A stretch of DNA of 64,000 nt, from assembly GCF_933775445.1 (NCBI RefSeq), contig NC_065875.1, positions 5,965,001-6,029,000 on the forward strand, given 5' to 3'. A program made the position numbers and the translations under genes. Under the pieces are notes generated by a model. The model was given only the letters and a program-made list of their open reading frames with translations, made no database searches and was not told the DNA's origin. Below are positions 1-11,287 of this stretch, piece after piece (position 1 is the first letter of the stretch; every line of letters begins with the position of its first letter). The stretch is from Argentina anserina (taxonomy: Eukaryota; Streptophyta; Magnoliopsida; Rosales; Rosaceae).

Positions 1-74
1 GGCTCCCCTGTCTGTCATCACTCTCTCCCTCCTTCTCCAATTAAATCCAACAACTAATAAAAACCCTAACCGAC

Positions 75-94
75 CTCTCTCTCTCTCTCTCTCT
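75..94. repeat. (CT)10 microsatellite in protease 5' leader
   Basis: This is an uninterrupted run of CT dinucleotides upstream of the SBT2 start codon. CT-rich leader tracts are common just downstream of plant transcription starts. A shorter imperfect tract (ACTCCC repeated) lies near 450-472. Confidence 0.9.
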
Positions 95-129
95 ATCTCT
101 TCACTCCTCACAGCTCCGATCAACAACCA

Positions 130-180
130 ATGCGATCCGCATTCTGATCAAAACCTCCCGCATTTCCAACCTCCATGTAA
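130..180 (+). promoter_or_regulatory. Two upstream ORFs in the SBT2 leader, one a bare start-stop
   Basis: An ATG at 130 opens a five-codon ORF that ends with TGA at 145-147. At 175-180 ATG is followed directly by TAA, a minimal start-stop ORF. Both lie before the probable leader intron (donor at 234, acceptor ending at 913), so they stay in the mature leader if transcription starts upstream of 130. AUG-stop elements are known to hold ribosomes on some plant leaders such as NIP5;1. Any such role here is inference, because the transcription start is not visible. Confidence 0.45.
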
Positions 181-233
181 AACCCACACTCTCCTTCTTC
201 TTCTTCTTCCTCCTCACCCGGATCTCTCTCCAA

Positions 234-913
234 GTAAACTTCCTCTTTACTCTTTATATTATTCCTTGCTTGCTTTGCTTCGCTTCTAAAACCACCTCTT
301 TTCGGTTTCAGACTAAATATTAGATTCAGTTATTATTTTTTTGGGTGATGGAGGCTGCTCTTTTGGTGGTTCCTTGTGATCTTGAAGCTACTTTGTTTTA
401 GCTCTCTCTATATATATCTTCTCACTGTGAAAAGACTTGCCCACTCTCTCACTCCCACTCCCACTCCCACTCTTTTTTTTTCTTCCTCTGTGTTTCTATT
501 GGTTTAGCTTACAAGATCTCCCCAGATGTTAGTCCTTTTATTTTCTATTTTATTGTAATTTTATTTCTTTTACATAATCTGGATTGATTGTGTGGTTTTG
601 GACTTTACTTAATCAGCGTCATGTTTCCTTCTCCGGTCAAATTTTCGATTTCTATTGCTCTTCTCAATACGGAAATAATTTGATTTATTTTTTTTTAGAA
701 AAAGAAAAAAAATTCTCATCCTATCTCCGAGAATCTAGTTAATTTTTTTTTCACTATTTTTTTTTTTGGTTCTTTTAGCTGGAAATGGTAAAAATGAAGA
801 AGCTTAGATTAAAATTGACTGTGGTTGTCGATTTATAGTGGATTGATTATTTTATTGATTTTGGTGCGTTGATGATCATTCTCATTGACTAAATGGCAAT
901 CTGATGGTTTCAG
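234..913 (+). other. Probable 5'-UTR intron of the SBT2 gene
   Basis: A GTAAAC donor follows CCAA at 234, and a pyrimidine-rich tract ends in TTTCAG at 913, 33 bases before the start codon at 947. The interval is T-rich and has no open frame, as expected for a plant leader intron. No transcript data are available, so the donor in particular is a choice by eye. Confidence 0.5.
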
Positions 914-946
914 ATCTTTGTGGAGTGGTGGAGTTGACGTACTGAA

Positions 947-3900
947 ATGGCGAAACTGAAGGCTATGGAGTGTCAGTGTGCCATTTTGGTGTTGCTTTCC
1001 CTTTTGATCATTGGGGAAGCCGATGTTTATATCGTGACGATCGAAGGAGAGCCCATTATAAGTTATAGAGGTGATGTTGATGGGTTTGAAGCCACTGCTG
1101 TGGAATCTGATGAAATAATGGACACCACTAGGTAATGTATACTCGCCTTTTTCCCCTTAACTATTTGGTTTTCTTGATGTTTACTAAACTGAGTGTACAT
1201 TAATTATTGTTTTTTTACTCGTTTCGGCATATGCAACATGTTTGTATGCATTATGGTAGAATATGTACCAAAAGTTTCATATTTTGGATGAGAAGAATAT
1301 TAGTCAACCAATTGTAGACAGATTGGGATGCTCTGACCATTTAAAGAAGCATTGAAATTAGGATGTCCCTAATTTTGCAAACTGACTCTGTGCCGTGTTA
1401 GGTTTGTGAGGTATCTTTGTTAAATCATGGAACTTGGTTGTATGTTGTTACAAATTTTGACTTTTTTGGTTGACCTTGCATAGTCTTGTGTACTTGTCAA
1501 ATAAACAAGCTCATACTCAGATGACTGTAAAACTAGATTCTGGCTGTATATTGATGGTCCAATGTTGACTTATGACTCCAACGTCTTTACTTTGAAACAT
1601 GCTTGGGTTACATGATGTTGCTTGCTCTCAGGACCTGCCGCTGCTCTTTCTCTGTCCTTTTCTGCTCACTAATTGTTGATGTAGTCAATTTTGAAGTCAA
1701 AACCATTTGGCGAAAGAAAATAGACTGTCTTCAGCTTGATAAAAGTGAAATTTTATCGATTCCACTTAGGAGTTGACACTGTCCGGCTAATTGGTTTTTC
1801 CATAAATATTATTAAATCATAGCCACTCAACAACTACAGAGGTTCTTCATCCTGAATGATTTATTCCTCTGGATAATAAATTAGGACTTGATACCAGTGA
1901 AATTCTGGCCAAATCCAGGATTTTAATGTTAATAATAATAATAATCATATCAGATTGATGAAGAGGTACTAATTTGATTGTATCATCTATGAAGATTGTG
2001 AAACTCTACAAATACTCTGTTTTTATTATGATAAGATCATCAGAAACATGTACAGACAAATCCATGCAGAATATTACACAGTTTTTTTTTGTATGAAATG
2101 ACCAGATGGTTGAAATGCAGTCCAATCCGTGATCTGTCATTTCTCTTGTTTGTGTTTATTTCGGTGATCATTGTTTCCAAAGACTTACTAGATCTCGGAG
2201 ACAATCATTCAACATTATCCCATCCTACATGGTTAGTGGCATATTAGTACTTAGTTTCAGCTATTTTATCGTAGCATATTGAGATATAATATCATGATAT
2301 GCAAGCTTATATGCAGCTACTCACTTTTTTAGGGAAATTATGCAATTCAATATCATGAATATGGTCTGCAACACTTACTTTTTTATAGACATTGTGAGAT
2401 ACTTCGCTTTACCAGAGGATGGCTATCGCTTTGATTTTGAATGCAGACATAGACCGATCATTAGCGCTTAATACCTCATTCTTGCCTTTCATTTTGTCTT
2501 TATTCAGTGAATCAGTCTTGTCCTATGCCCGGCACCTTGAGAATAAACATGATATGCTTCTTGGAATGCTGTTTGAGCAAGGGACTTACAAGAAACTCTA
2601 CAGCTATCAACATCTTATAAATGGTTTTGCAGTTCACATTTCTCATGAGCAGGTGAAACCTTGGTCCCGGCCTCTTTATATGTTTAATATTAATTGCACT
2701 ATGTTGATGTGTTTTCTTGAATTTGGATTTTCTTACACTGATCCTTTTATTAGTAGGCAGAAACACTGATGCGTGCTCCGGGTGTGAAATCTGTGGAGAG
2801 GGATTGGAAGGTTCGGAGGCTTACAACTCACACACCACAATTTTTAGGGCTGCCAACCGGAGTATGGCCAACAGGAGGTGGCTTTGATAGGGCTGGAGAG
2901 AATATAGTGATAGGGTTTGTGGATTCGGGAATTTATCCTCATCATCCAAGCTTTTCTAGCTACCATAGTGATCCTTATGGGCCTGTTCCCAAGTACAGAG
3001 GTACATGTGAAGTCGACCCGGACACCAAGAGGAGTTTCTGTAACGGGAAGATTATTGGAGCCCACCATTTTGCAAAAGCTGCAATAGCAGCTGGGGTGTT
3101 CAATCCAGCTATTGATTTTGCCTCTCCTATGGATGGCGATGGACATGGAAGGTTAGGCCCCGCACTCCTGATATCTGTGCTGAACTAAAAATTTATGCTA
3201 CTATGTGTTTGCTCTTATCATTCTGACTGAATGTTTAGTGTGTTTCTTAGATACAGAATTTTTTTTAGTTTCATAGAAAATAAAATTAAGTTTTACACGT
3301 AATTATGCTCAAACAAATCCCCCAAATGAGATCCACAGAGTTTGTCCTCTTCATTAGTTGCAATTGATGCACTTTATATTGCCCCTTTTTTATTTTGTAG
3401 CACAAATATTCGATTCTTTGTTTCCTTAACCCTTTTCTCCTAATGTTGATTCAGATTTATTCTGTGTTATGCTTTATCTCCCTCTCTTTTCTTTGTTTTC
3501 TAGTCACACTGCAGCTATTGCAGCTGGAAATAATGGAATTCCTGTCAGAATGCATGGCCATGAATTTGGGAAAGCAAGTGGGATGGCTCCCCGTGCCAGG
3601 TGAGGAGAAATAAAAAAAACTCATGATGTTTCAATTTATAGAGGAAGTGTTATCCATTCCTTTTAAACAGACATACAAATTTTCTGTGGTTCAGAATTGC
3701 CGTATACAAAGCTCTATACAAGCTTTTTGGAGGGTTTGTTGCAGATGTTGTAGCCGCAATTGATCAGGTATGCAATGGTACCCTGCTAAAACCCAAAAAT
3801 AAAACAAAAGGGTGAACACTAGTAGTGTTGCTTCTTATGTATGTAAGTACAGGTATGTGGTGTGCGTGAGCAACTGAGAATTAGGATATACCCACTTATG

Positions 3901-6900
3901 TTCTGAAATTATGTTCCAAAAACTCCAGCAACCCATTAAAGCTGTTATATGATTTACTTATACACATATTCACATATTTACTCCTGTTTTGTATCGACTC
4001 CTTCCAATTAAAACTAAAAAGGAAATAAAATATTATTTTGGGATTTAATTGATTTTGTATTTCTGGATACAAGATGATTGTATGTGAACTGCTACCTTTT
4101 TGGGTTTATTCAAGATACAATAAGTACAATATTTTCTGCCAACCAGTTTACATTCTCCTGAGATTATCACTTCATTTGCATTTTGGTAGAATGGTTCTTT
4201 TTTATCTGAAATTTCATGAACAGGCTGTTTATGATGGAGTGGATATACTGAGCCTTTCTGTGGGGCCAAACAGTCCTCCAGCTACCACAAAGACCACTTA
4301 TTTGAACCCGTTTGATGCCACTCTTCTTGGAGCTGTGAAAGCGGGTGTATTTGTTGCACAGGCAGCTGGAAATGGAGGACCTTTCCCAAAAACTTTGGTT
4401 TCTTATAGCCCTTGGATAGCTTCTGTTGCTGCCGCCATAGATGACCGAAGATACAAAAATCATCTCACGCTTGGCAATGGAAAAGTGTTACCTGGACTTG
4501 GGTTGTCACGTAAGTATTTGTTTGGGCGAGTGTGTGTACATAGTAATTTTTTCATTATCACTTGGCAGATTATTTGAAAGCACTTTCTTGCAAAGTACGT
4601 AGTTTCTTCTGAAAACGCTCCAAGAATATTGCAATTGCCAATAACAATACTTCAACCAACTGATATACAATTTCCCGAGGATAACACTAAGATCTTTTAG
4701 AATTATGATATGTTTTTGACGTTGTCAATGGACATATGAAATACTCTCTCAGATTCATCTTGTCCTGTACCATAAATTTTCAGCCATTAAGATGATGTAG
4801 TATAGCAAACCATGATTGCGTAACAAGGTGGTTTGGCTGACGTAGAAACCATATAGAGGCACAGCATCATGTCTAGTTACTGGTTCCATCACTTTTTTTA
4901 AAAAAAAAATAACACTCTGGAAAGGGAGAAGATATTGCATTCATATTTATTTTTAAGTAATTTTCCTGATTATGTAGAATACTGGGTCAGAAATTGCCCT
5001 TGGCAGTCAGCTCCCTAAATTAATCAAATGAAGCTACCATAATAATTAGCTCATCACCTGCTCTCTCTCAAGTCTATTTGATACACTTTACAGAAAACGT
5101 GTACATCTCAGTTCACTGAATGCACACGAACATATTCATACTAGTCATAGAGTATAAGTGTCCATGTTGTCCATTGGGATCTCAAGTGGAGAACTGTGAT
5201 GTGATCTTTGATTTAGTTCTCAGGAGCATATTTTCTTAGATATCATATTGGAAAATAAACTTTAGAGAGGGAGAGATAAGTTGTGTAATCGCACTTCATA
5301 GGCTCCATGGTTATTTCTTCATAAGACTATTTCAACTTGCAGCAGTTGTCATGTGTTTGTTCCTGTACGTTGAATATTATCTAAATTGTCACAATTTATG
5401 ATATCTTTTCTACTTTTCTGCCTTTCTAAAGCTGAACTACCCCCTTACCATTGGCCTCCTCCTTTTGCAGCATCTACGAATCCAAATCGAACGTACACAC
5501 TGGTTGCTGCAAATGATGTGCTTTTGGATTCTTCGGTAATGAAGTTCAGCCCCTCAGACTGCCAGAGACCAGAAGTTTTAAACAAGAACTTGGTTGAGGG
5601 GAATATTCTTCTTTGTGGCTACTCGTTCAATTTTGTTGTTGGGTCTGCATCAATCAAGAAAGTCTCACAAACAGCCAAAAGTCTTGGTGCAATTGGTTTT
5701 GTCCTTGCTGTGGAAAATGTTTCCCCAGGAACAAAATTTGATCCTGTTCCTTCTGGTATTCCTGGGATTGTAATCACTGATGTTAGCAAGTCAATGGTAA
5801 TCCCTTCAAATTTCTCTCCCTTAGAGTCCTCTTAATCATCTCAGAGTATGGTTTTCTTTCCACTGTAAAATTGATTAGAATAGGAATTGATGTAGCATTC
5901 TTCTTTTCGTATCTCAGGATCTCATAGACTACTACAACATCTCAACATCAAGAGATTGGACTGGTCGTGTTAAGAGTTTTAAAGCTATAGGTAGCATTGG
6001 GGATGGATTGATGCCTATACTCCACAAATCAGCACCCCAGGTTGCATTATTCTCTGCTCGGGGACCTAATATTAAAGATTTCAGCTTCCAAGATGCAGAT
6101 CTTCTTAAACCAGATATTCTAGCTCCTGGTTCTCTAATTTGGGCTGCCTGGTCCCCAAATGGAACAGATGAGCCTGACTATGTTGGTAAGTATCAATCAA
6201 AGCACTTACATATTCTTTCCCCTAATATTCTATTACGATTAAATATTTTTCAAACTTTAGTTCTAAACTGCATTATCCTGTAGAAACTACACAATTCAAG
6301 GGCATTTAGATGTAGTAGGATTATATCAAGGGGAAGATTCTAGTAATTGCCTTTTATTTGTCAGATGACATAGAAAGTCATTGGCAATCATAGTTCTGCT
6401 TCTACAAATGCAATTTCTGACATCTAAAGAGGTTATTTTATTTAACCAGGGGAGGGATTTGCTATGATTTCCGGAACAAGTATGGCTGCACCACATATAG
6501 CAGGAATAGCTGCTCTTATAAAGCAGAAGCACCCTCATTGGAGCCCTGCTGCCATCAAATCATCATTGATGACAACATCAACAACTATGGACCGAGCTGG
6601 AAAGCCTCTCCAGGCACAACAGACTTCTGAAACACAAGGCATTAAGTTTGTGAGTGCCACTCCTTTTGATTACGGGAGTGGCCATGTTGATCCAAGGGCT
6701 GCTCTAGATCCTGGACTAATCTTCGACGTGGGTATGTATTCTTTTCCCATTTGTGTATGATTTTACTAGTCCGCAACTAACGTGAAAGTATGGATATATG
6801 TGAGAGGTTAAGTATAGGAAGAACTCCCAACTTCCCTTCAACTCCTGTAGGATTAAGAAATAACTCAAATGAGAATGTTCTTGTTTGATTTAATTCGATT

Positions 6901-7459
6901 GTTTTGAAAAAAAAAAAGAGAGAAAGAAGGGACTTTTATATCCTTGACAGGAAATAGGAACCATGAGTAGAACTATATTGTGCTGGTATATCAGGCTGGA
7001 TGACATATATTGGGCACCTTGTCTAATGAAATCTAAATTGTTTGAATTACAGGTTTCCAGGATTACTTAGGCTTCTTGTGTACAACACCTGGTATTGATG
7101 CACATGAGATAAAGAACTACACAAACTCCCCCTGCAACTACACCATGGGTCACCCATCAAATTTCAACTCTCCCTCAATCACAGTATCTCATATTGTAGG
7201 AACTCGTACAGTTACACGCACAGTGACAAATGTTGCTCAAGAAGAGACCTATGCCATCACAGCCAGAATGGCTCCAGCAATTCACATTAGTGTCAGCCCT
7301 CCAGCGATGACTCTGAAACCTGGTGCTTCACGAAAATTCTCTGTGAGTCTCACAGCTCGGCGGTCGACCGGAACCTACAGTTTTGGAGAGGTTCTGTTGA
7401 AAGGTAGCCGGGGGCACAAGGTTAGGATCCCGGTGGTAGCTATGGGTTACCAACGGTAA
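947..7459 (+). CDS. SBT2.5: Subtilisin-like serine protease, SBT2 family
   Basis: Exons 947-1131, 2508-2652, 2757-3151, 3504-3599, 3695-3767, 4224-4509, 5471-5796, 5918-6185, 6450-6731 and 7053-7459 join in frame at GT/AG borders to give 820 aa, close to the roughly 815 aa of Arabidopsis SBT2.5/SBT2.6 (SLP3 type). A hydrophobic signal peptide covers residues 1 to about 25. An I9-type propeptide follows to about residue 130. The S8 catalytic residues are all present: Asp166 in VDSG, His240 in GDGHGSH, Asn348 in AAGNGG and Ser602 in SGTSMAAPH. A PA-like insert lies around 400-510 and an Fn3-like C-terminal domain from about 700. It should be a secreted or endomembrane endopeptidase that matures itself by cleaving its propeptide. 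No break or missing residue was found. Whether it is the 2.5 or 2.6 orthologue cannot be told. Confidence 0.93.
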
Positions 7460-8440
7460 TTTTAGTTGGGTTAATTAAGAATTTTAACAATTATGGTTGT
7501 AATATTCTTTGTAATCTGTGATAATAAGTTGTGAGGCAAGGTGTATTGTCTGAAATATGTTTATCAGTGTGTGGAATAGCTGTAAAGGTAACTGGTATGG
7601 AGAGGACTACTAGTTCTTCCGCTCATAAGTTTTGCTGATTTATTGGGTACAAGGTTTTCCCTTGATCTTGTTTCAGGGTGGTAAACATTTTGTTTTCACT
7701 GTATCCAAAAGAAAGGGCAAGTTCTGAGATTGCGATTTTGTTTTTCTAATCTTAGCTAGAACAAACCCACTTTACACACACACAAAAAGAGGAACAAACC
7801 CACTCTCATGTTTTGAGTCCATTCAGCTCCTACTGCATAATCAAATATTCACCAACTTCTTTCTAGTGAGCCATGATGACCATAACTTCATACTTCAAAA
7901 AATTTCTTAGAGTAATGTTCAAAAGGTGCATCATCGAGTGATTGCAAAATACGATTAATTAGAGTGAACTTCAATGTATTATCACCTTCCCGTCAGTCTC
8001 TGCCTCATTGATATTTCTGCTTCTCTTCTGTAAGGAACCACTCTACTCCCAAAAGCAGTCTGCCTGGAGCTGTAGGCATTGTCCTCACTATGGTTTGAAT
8101 GTGGCCAGACAATCGGTTTGTAATTCGAAAATACCAAATGATGTTGTCAAGCCATAATTGTAATGTTTAGTTAAGACACCATCTAAAATCTTACCGTCAC
8201 ATTATCACATCTGAAATCTCAGGCAACTCATCTACCTCATCTCGCGGTGTCACCCTAACCCTGCTTTTAGGGTTGCTAGTGAAATAAGCTCAGAACAGCA
8301 TAAGGCACACCACATATTCAGATATTCTGAATCATCATCCTTGCATCATATCAAAGAGAGGAACAATGTAAACTGAAAAAAGATCTAAACCAATTAAAGC
8401 TGGAACACAAACAATCAAAGACATAAATCCTACATAGCAC
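7460..8440. other. 3'-UTR of SBT2 and gene-free spacer
   Basis: The first 200-250 bases are probably the SBT2 3'-UTR; AT-rich motifs lie near 7500-7530. After that no coding pattern is visible on either strand. An imperfect short direct duplication containing ACACACACA lies at about 7758-7803. Confidence 0.5.
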
Positions 8441-8449
8441 AAAAGCTTG

Positions 8450-9418
8450 GTTGGACGACCGATTCCCGCTTCGGAAGCGGAAGCGGGAGCAGTGGCGGAT
8501 CTAGTGTCTCAAAACTAGGTGAGCAGAAAAATATTCATGGAGAAGAGACAAAAAACTAATAGGTGGACTGCTTGTAATTTACAATTTTACCCCAGTAGAA
8601 TTTTTTTTTTTGAACGTGTCCCATTTTTTTCTTCCCAGCAGAAGCTGGGCTTGCCACCTGCTAGGTCCGCCTCTGAGCGGGAGCGGAAGCGCTCGGAAGT
8701 GCGATTCTGGAAAATGTGGGTTTGGGAGCGCGGCGGAAGCGTTGGCTTCCGAAATGGAAGCGCGGCAGAAGCGTTGACTTCCGAATTGGAAGCGCGGCGA
8801 AAGCGTTGACTTCGAAATTGGAAGCGCGATTCCTTCCCTACCTCTATTTCATCAATCAATGTCTTGAGACTATTTTTGTCATCTCATCTTCTTTCAATTT
8901 CGTTAAGCGATTAAAGATGAATAACATCAATCAATCTAATATGTGTCAGAAAGAAGGGGGAGAGCTGGGGGAGATATCAAGAAAATCTAGATGAGAGAGA
9001 GACAGAGAGAGAAGACGGTGAGTTGTGAATAGATGAAAAAAATCCAAATGAGAGAGAGATAGAGAGAAGATGAACTTTTTTTTAATCAATTTCATCTAGT
9101 GATGTCTCTTTGATTTGCACGTGCCCAACACCTTCACACTATGTAGTACATTCTTTTGTTTGAATTTTGAAATGAAGCTTTAATAATGCTATAATCAAAG
9201 ATAATCATGGTTTAGAAAATAAGTTATTAATAGTTATCAAGTTATTTGAACACTAGATAAAATAATTAAAAAATAAAAATAGTATATAATATATATATAT
9301 ATATTATTTCGACGCTTTCAAAACACACCCGCTTCCTTAATTTTTGAAAAAAAAACGCTTCCGCGTTTCCAAACGCTTTGCTTCCACGTACCCGCACCCG
9401 ATTCCATGCAGCCTAGCA
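8450..9418. repeat. GC-rich GGAAGCG repeat element, ends unresolved
   Basis: The block is full of GGAAGCG, CGCTTCC and GAAGCGTTGACTTCC motifs, sharply unlike the AT-rich flanks. A tandem array of a 31-32 bp unit runs from 8725 to about 8833 (unit starts at 8725, 8756, 8788 and a partial at 8820). Related CGCTTCCGCG motifs in opposite orientation lie at 9351-9385. This looks like a non-autonomous transposon with subterminal repeats, but I could not settle its terminal repeats or target duplication. Open frames over the block are by-products of the repeat. Confidence 0.5.
8491..8674. mobile_element. Small TIR-bounded insertion nested in the GC-rich repeat
   Basis: The interval begins AGTGGCGGATCTAG and ends CTAGGTCCGCCTCT. 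These are imperfect inverted repeats of each other. On both sides the GGAAGCGGGAGC-type repeat continues (left to 8490, right from 8675), with GAGC repeated at the two borders. The interior is AT-rich, unlike the host repeat. This fits a 184-bp MITE inserted in the larger element. Superfamily not assigned. Confidence 0.5.
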
Positions 9419-9427
9419 TAAATCCAC

Positions 9428-10513
9428 GGCATAAATGCCGATTTGCACCCCAAATTTGGCTGAAATTGTCAATTTGCACCCCGAACTTGCATTTGAGTCA
9501 ATTTACCTCCTAAACTTAGTAAAAATTGCCGATTTACACCCCGAACTTGTATTTGAGTCAATTTATCTCCTAAACTTGGTAAAAATTGCCGATTTGCACC
9601 CCATCCGTTAAATTTAATTGTTTTTATCCAATTTTGCGTCACATGTCATGTATTTAAGGGGTAATATTGTCGTTATATATTTATTCATATTGAATAATGA
9701 AATAAATTAATAAAATTACTTAAGAGGAACACTTGCTACAATGTTTGTTTTTTCGAAACATGTTATTGATTTATATATTTATTATTTTATGTGATATGGT
9801 ATGTTAAAAGATATTAGAAAAAATATAAATAAATAAATACATTGAAAATTAAAAATAAATGTGTGTTCCGAGAGAATTACTATTCTACCATTGTGTGTGT
9901 CTTAGCCTTATTAGGTTTCCTGTTAGAGATAGATTCGCATCTCTGTAATAGATTAGGACTCCGAATCCTACGGGATTGTGGTTATGTAATGCCTATATAT
10001 TGGCCTCATTATCAATCAATAAACAGTTACGTTCTGTTCTATTACGTCGTTATTATTCTCGTTTTGTTCATCCTCCAACAATGTGTACATATAAAAATAT
10101 ATTTATACACAACACACTATATTTGAATGGGTGTGTATATTGAATATATAATTCAAAGTAGGGTTAAGTAGGTAGAAAAAAAGATGTAAATAAATAATTT
10201 GATTAACAAAATAATCCTCATTTTAAAGAATATTTTTATTTATTTTTAAGAAAAATATAAATAGAAAATGACAACATTACCCCTCATGTGCATGACATCT
10301 GACGCAAAATTGGATAAAAACAGTTAAATTTAACGGATGTGGTGCAAATCGACAATTTTTACTAAGTTTAGGAGGTAAATTGATTCAAATACAAGTTCGG
10401 GGTGTAAATCGGCAATTTTTACCAAGTTTAGGAGGTAAATTGACTCAAATGCAAGTTCGGGGTGCAAATTGACAATTTCAGCCAAATTTAGGGTACAAAT
10501 CGGCATTTATGCC
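9428..10513. mobile_element. MULE-like foldback element with long inverted arms
   Basis: The element starts GGCATAAATGCCGATTTG and ends with the exact reverse complement. Each arm of about 230 bp is built from roughly 60-bp repeats around GCACCCCGAACTTG, and the two arms are inverted copies down to the ACGCAAAATTGG region near 9640 and 10300. It is flanked by TAAATCCAC (9419-9427) and TAAATTCAC (10514-10522), a 9-bp target duplication with one mismatch, which is typical of Mutator-like elements. There is no transposase reading frame, so it is non-autonomous. Confidence 0.85.
9864..10080 (+). mobile_element. Solo LTR of a Copia family, inside the foldback element
   Basis: This 217-bp block starts TGTTCCGAGAGAATT and ends CATCCTCCAACA. 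It is flanked by ATGTG on both sides (9859-9863 and 10081-10085). It matches, in reverse complement, the two LTRs at 38169-38352 and 43807-43992 (shared ATTCTACC, TCCGAATCCTACGGGATTGTGG and TGCCTATATA stretches). It is therefore a solo LTR of the same family, inserted into the spacer of the foldback element after that element was in place. Confidence 0.85.
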
Positions 10514-10522
10514 TAAATTCAC

Positions 10523-11287
10523 CAGAACAACATTACAATAAAACTCTCTGATCATCAATAACCAAATCAAACAAAGAAAAACCAAGCTAAGGTGCAACTT
10601 AAGAAAAATCACTCAAAAACCTAATTAAACCCAATTGTGATATTGAGACCACATAATACCAAGGAAACAACAAACATGACCCTTTTAAGACTTGGGGAGT
10701 TAAGAGAGGCTTGGCACGTGCGAAGACTGCGAGTAGTTTGGTGTTGGTGAAGAATCAGCAGCTCCCATCGAACTAACAGGTTTGGTTTCTCATCTCTCTT
10801 TCTCTATTCTTCACATTTCGATTGTGCTATACCAACCAAACCCAAATCAAAGAACGCAACTTTGGCCCTCTAACCATTCTCTGCAATCAAACCAACAACG
10901 GGATACCCATAATTCCCAACTCTAAGATAAAGATTCTTCTTTCTTCTTCTACGTACTGAAGGTGTTTGATGAAATGCCTGAGAGAACTTTGTTGCATTAT
11001 ATCTGACTGTTTTGGTTGGAAGCTTCTTGGCTAGTGTACGAAAGCCGAATGGAGGTTCAAGGGTTTATAGTGGTGACTGAATTTATACAATATTGACAAC
11101 ATTTGGGAGACGAGTAGATGGTCATAACTTTTGTTGGTCTTGTGTTGAGTTTTCACTTATTGATTTTACATGGTGGAAATGTGGAATATATGTTGCCTGT
11201 CTCATGCATTGGCCAATGTCTTGTTTTTTGATCTCACAATGGAAATGATATGTAGGATACTTACTTGCCGCTGTGGTGCTCTACAGA
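10523..11287 (+). promoter_or_regulatory. Promoter and 5' leader of the thioredoxin-like gene
   Basis: No coding pattern is seen before the start at 11288. A leader exon probably ends at 10779-10781 (CTAACAG followed by GTTTGG). The acceptor may be TGTAG at 11251-11255 or CTACAG at 11281-11286, one base before the ATG. No clear TATA box stands out. Which acceptor is used cannot be decided from sequence alone. Confidence 0.4.

Noticed and set aside
8519..8994. Overlapping frames of about 90 codons on both strands
   Set aside because: They run across GGAAGCG tandem repeats with the repeat giving Arg/Ser/Ala-rich peptides. No splice pattern or family motif.
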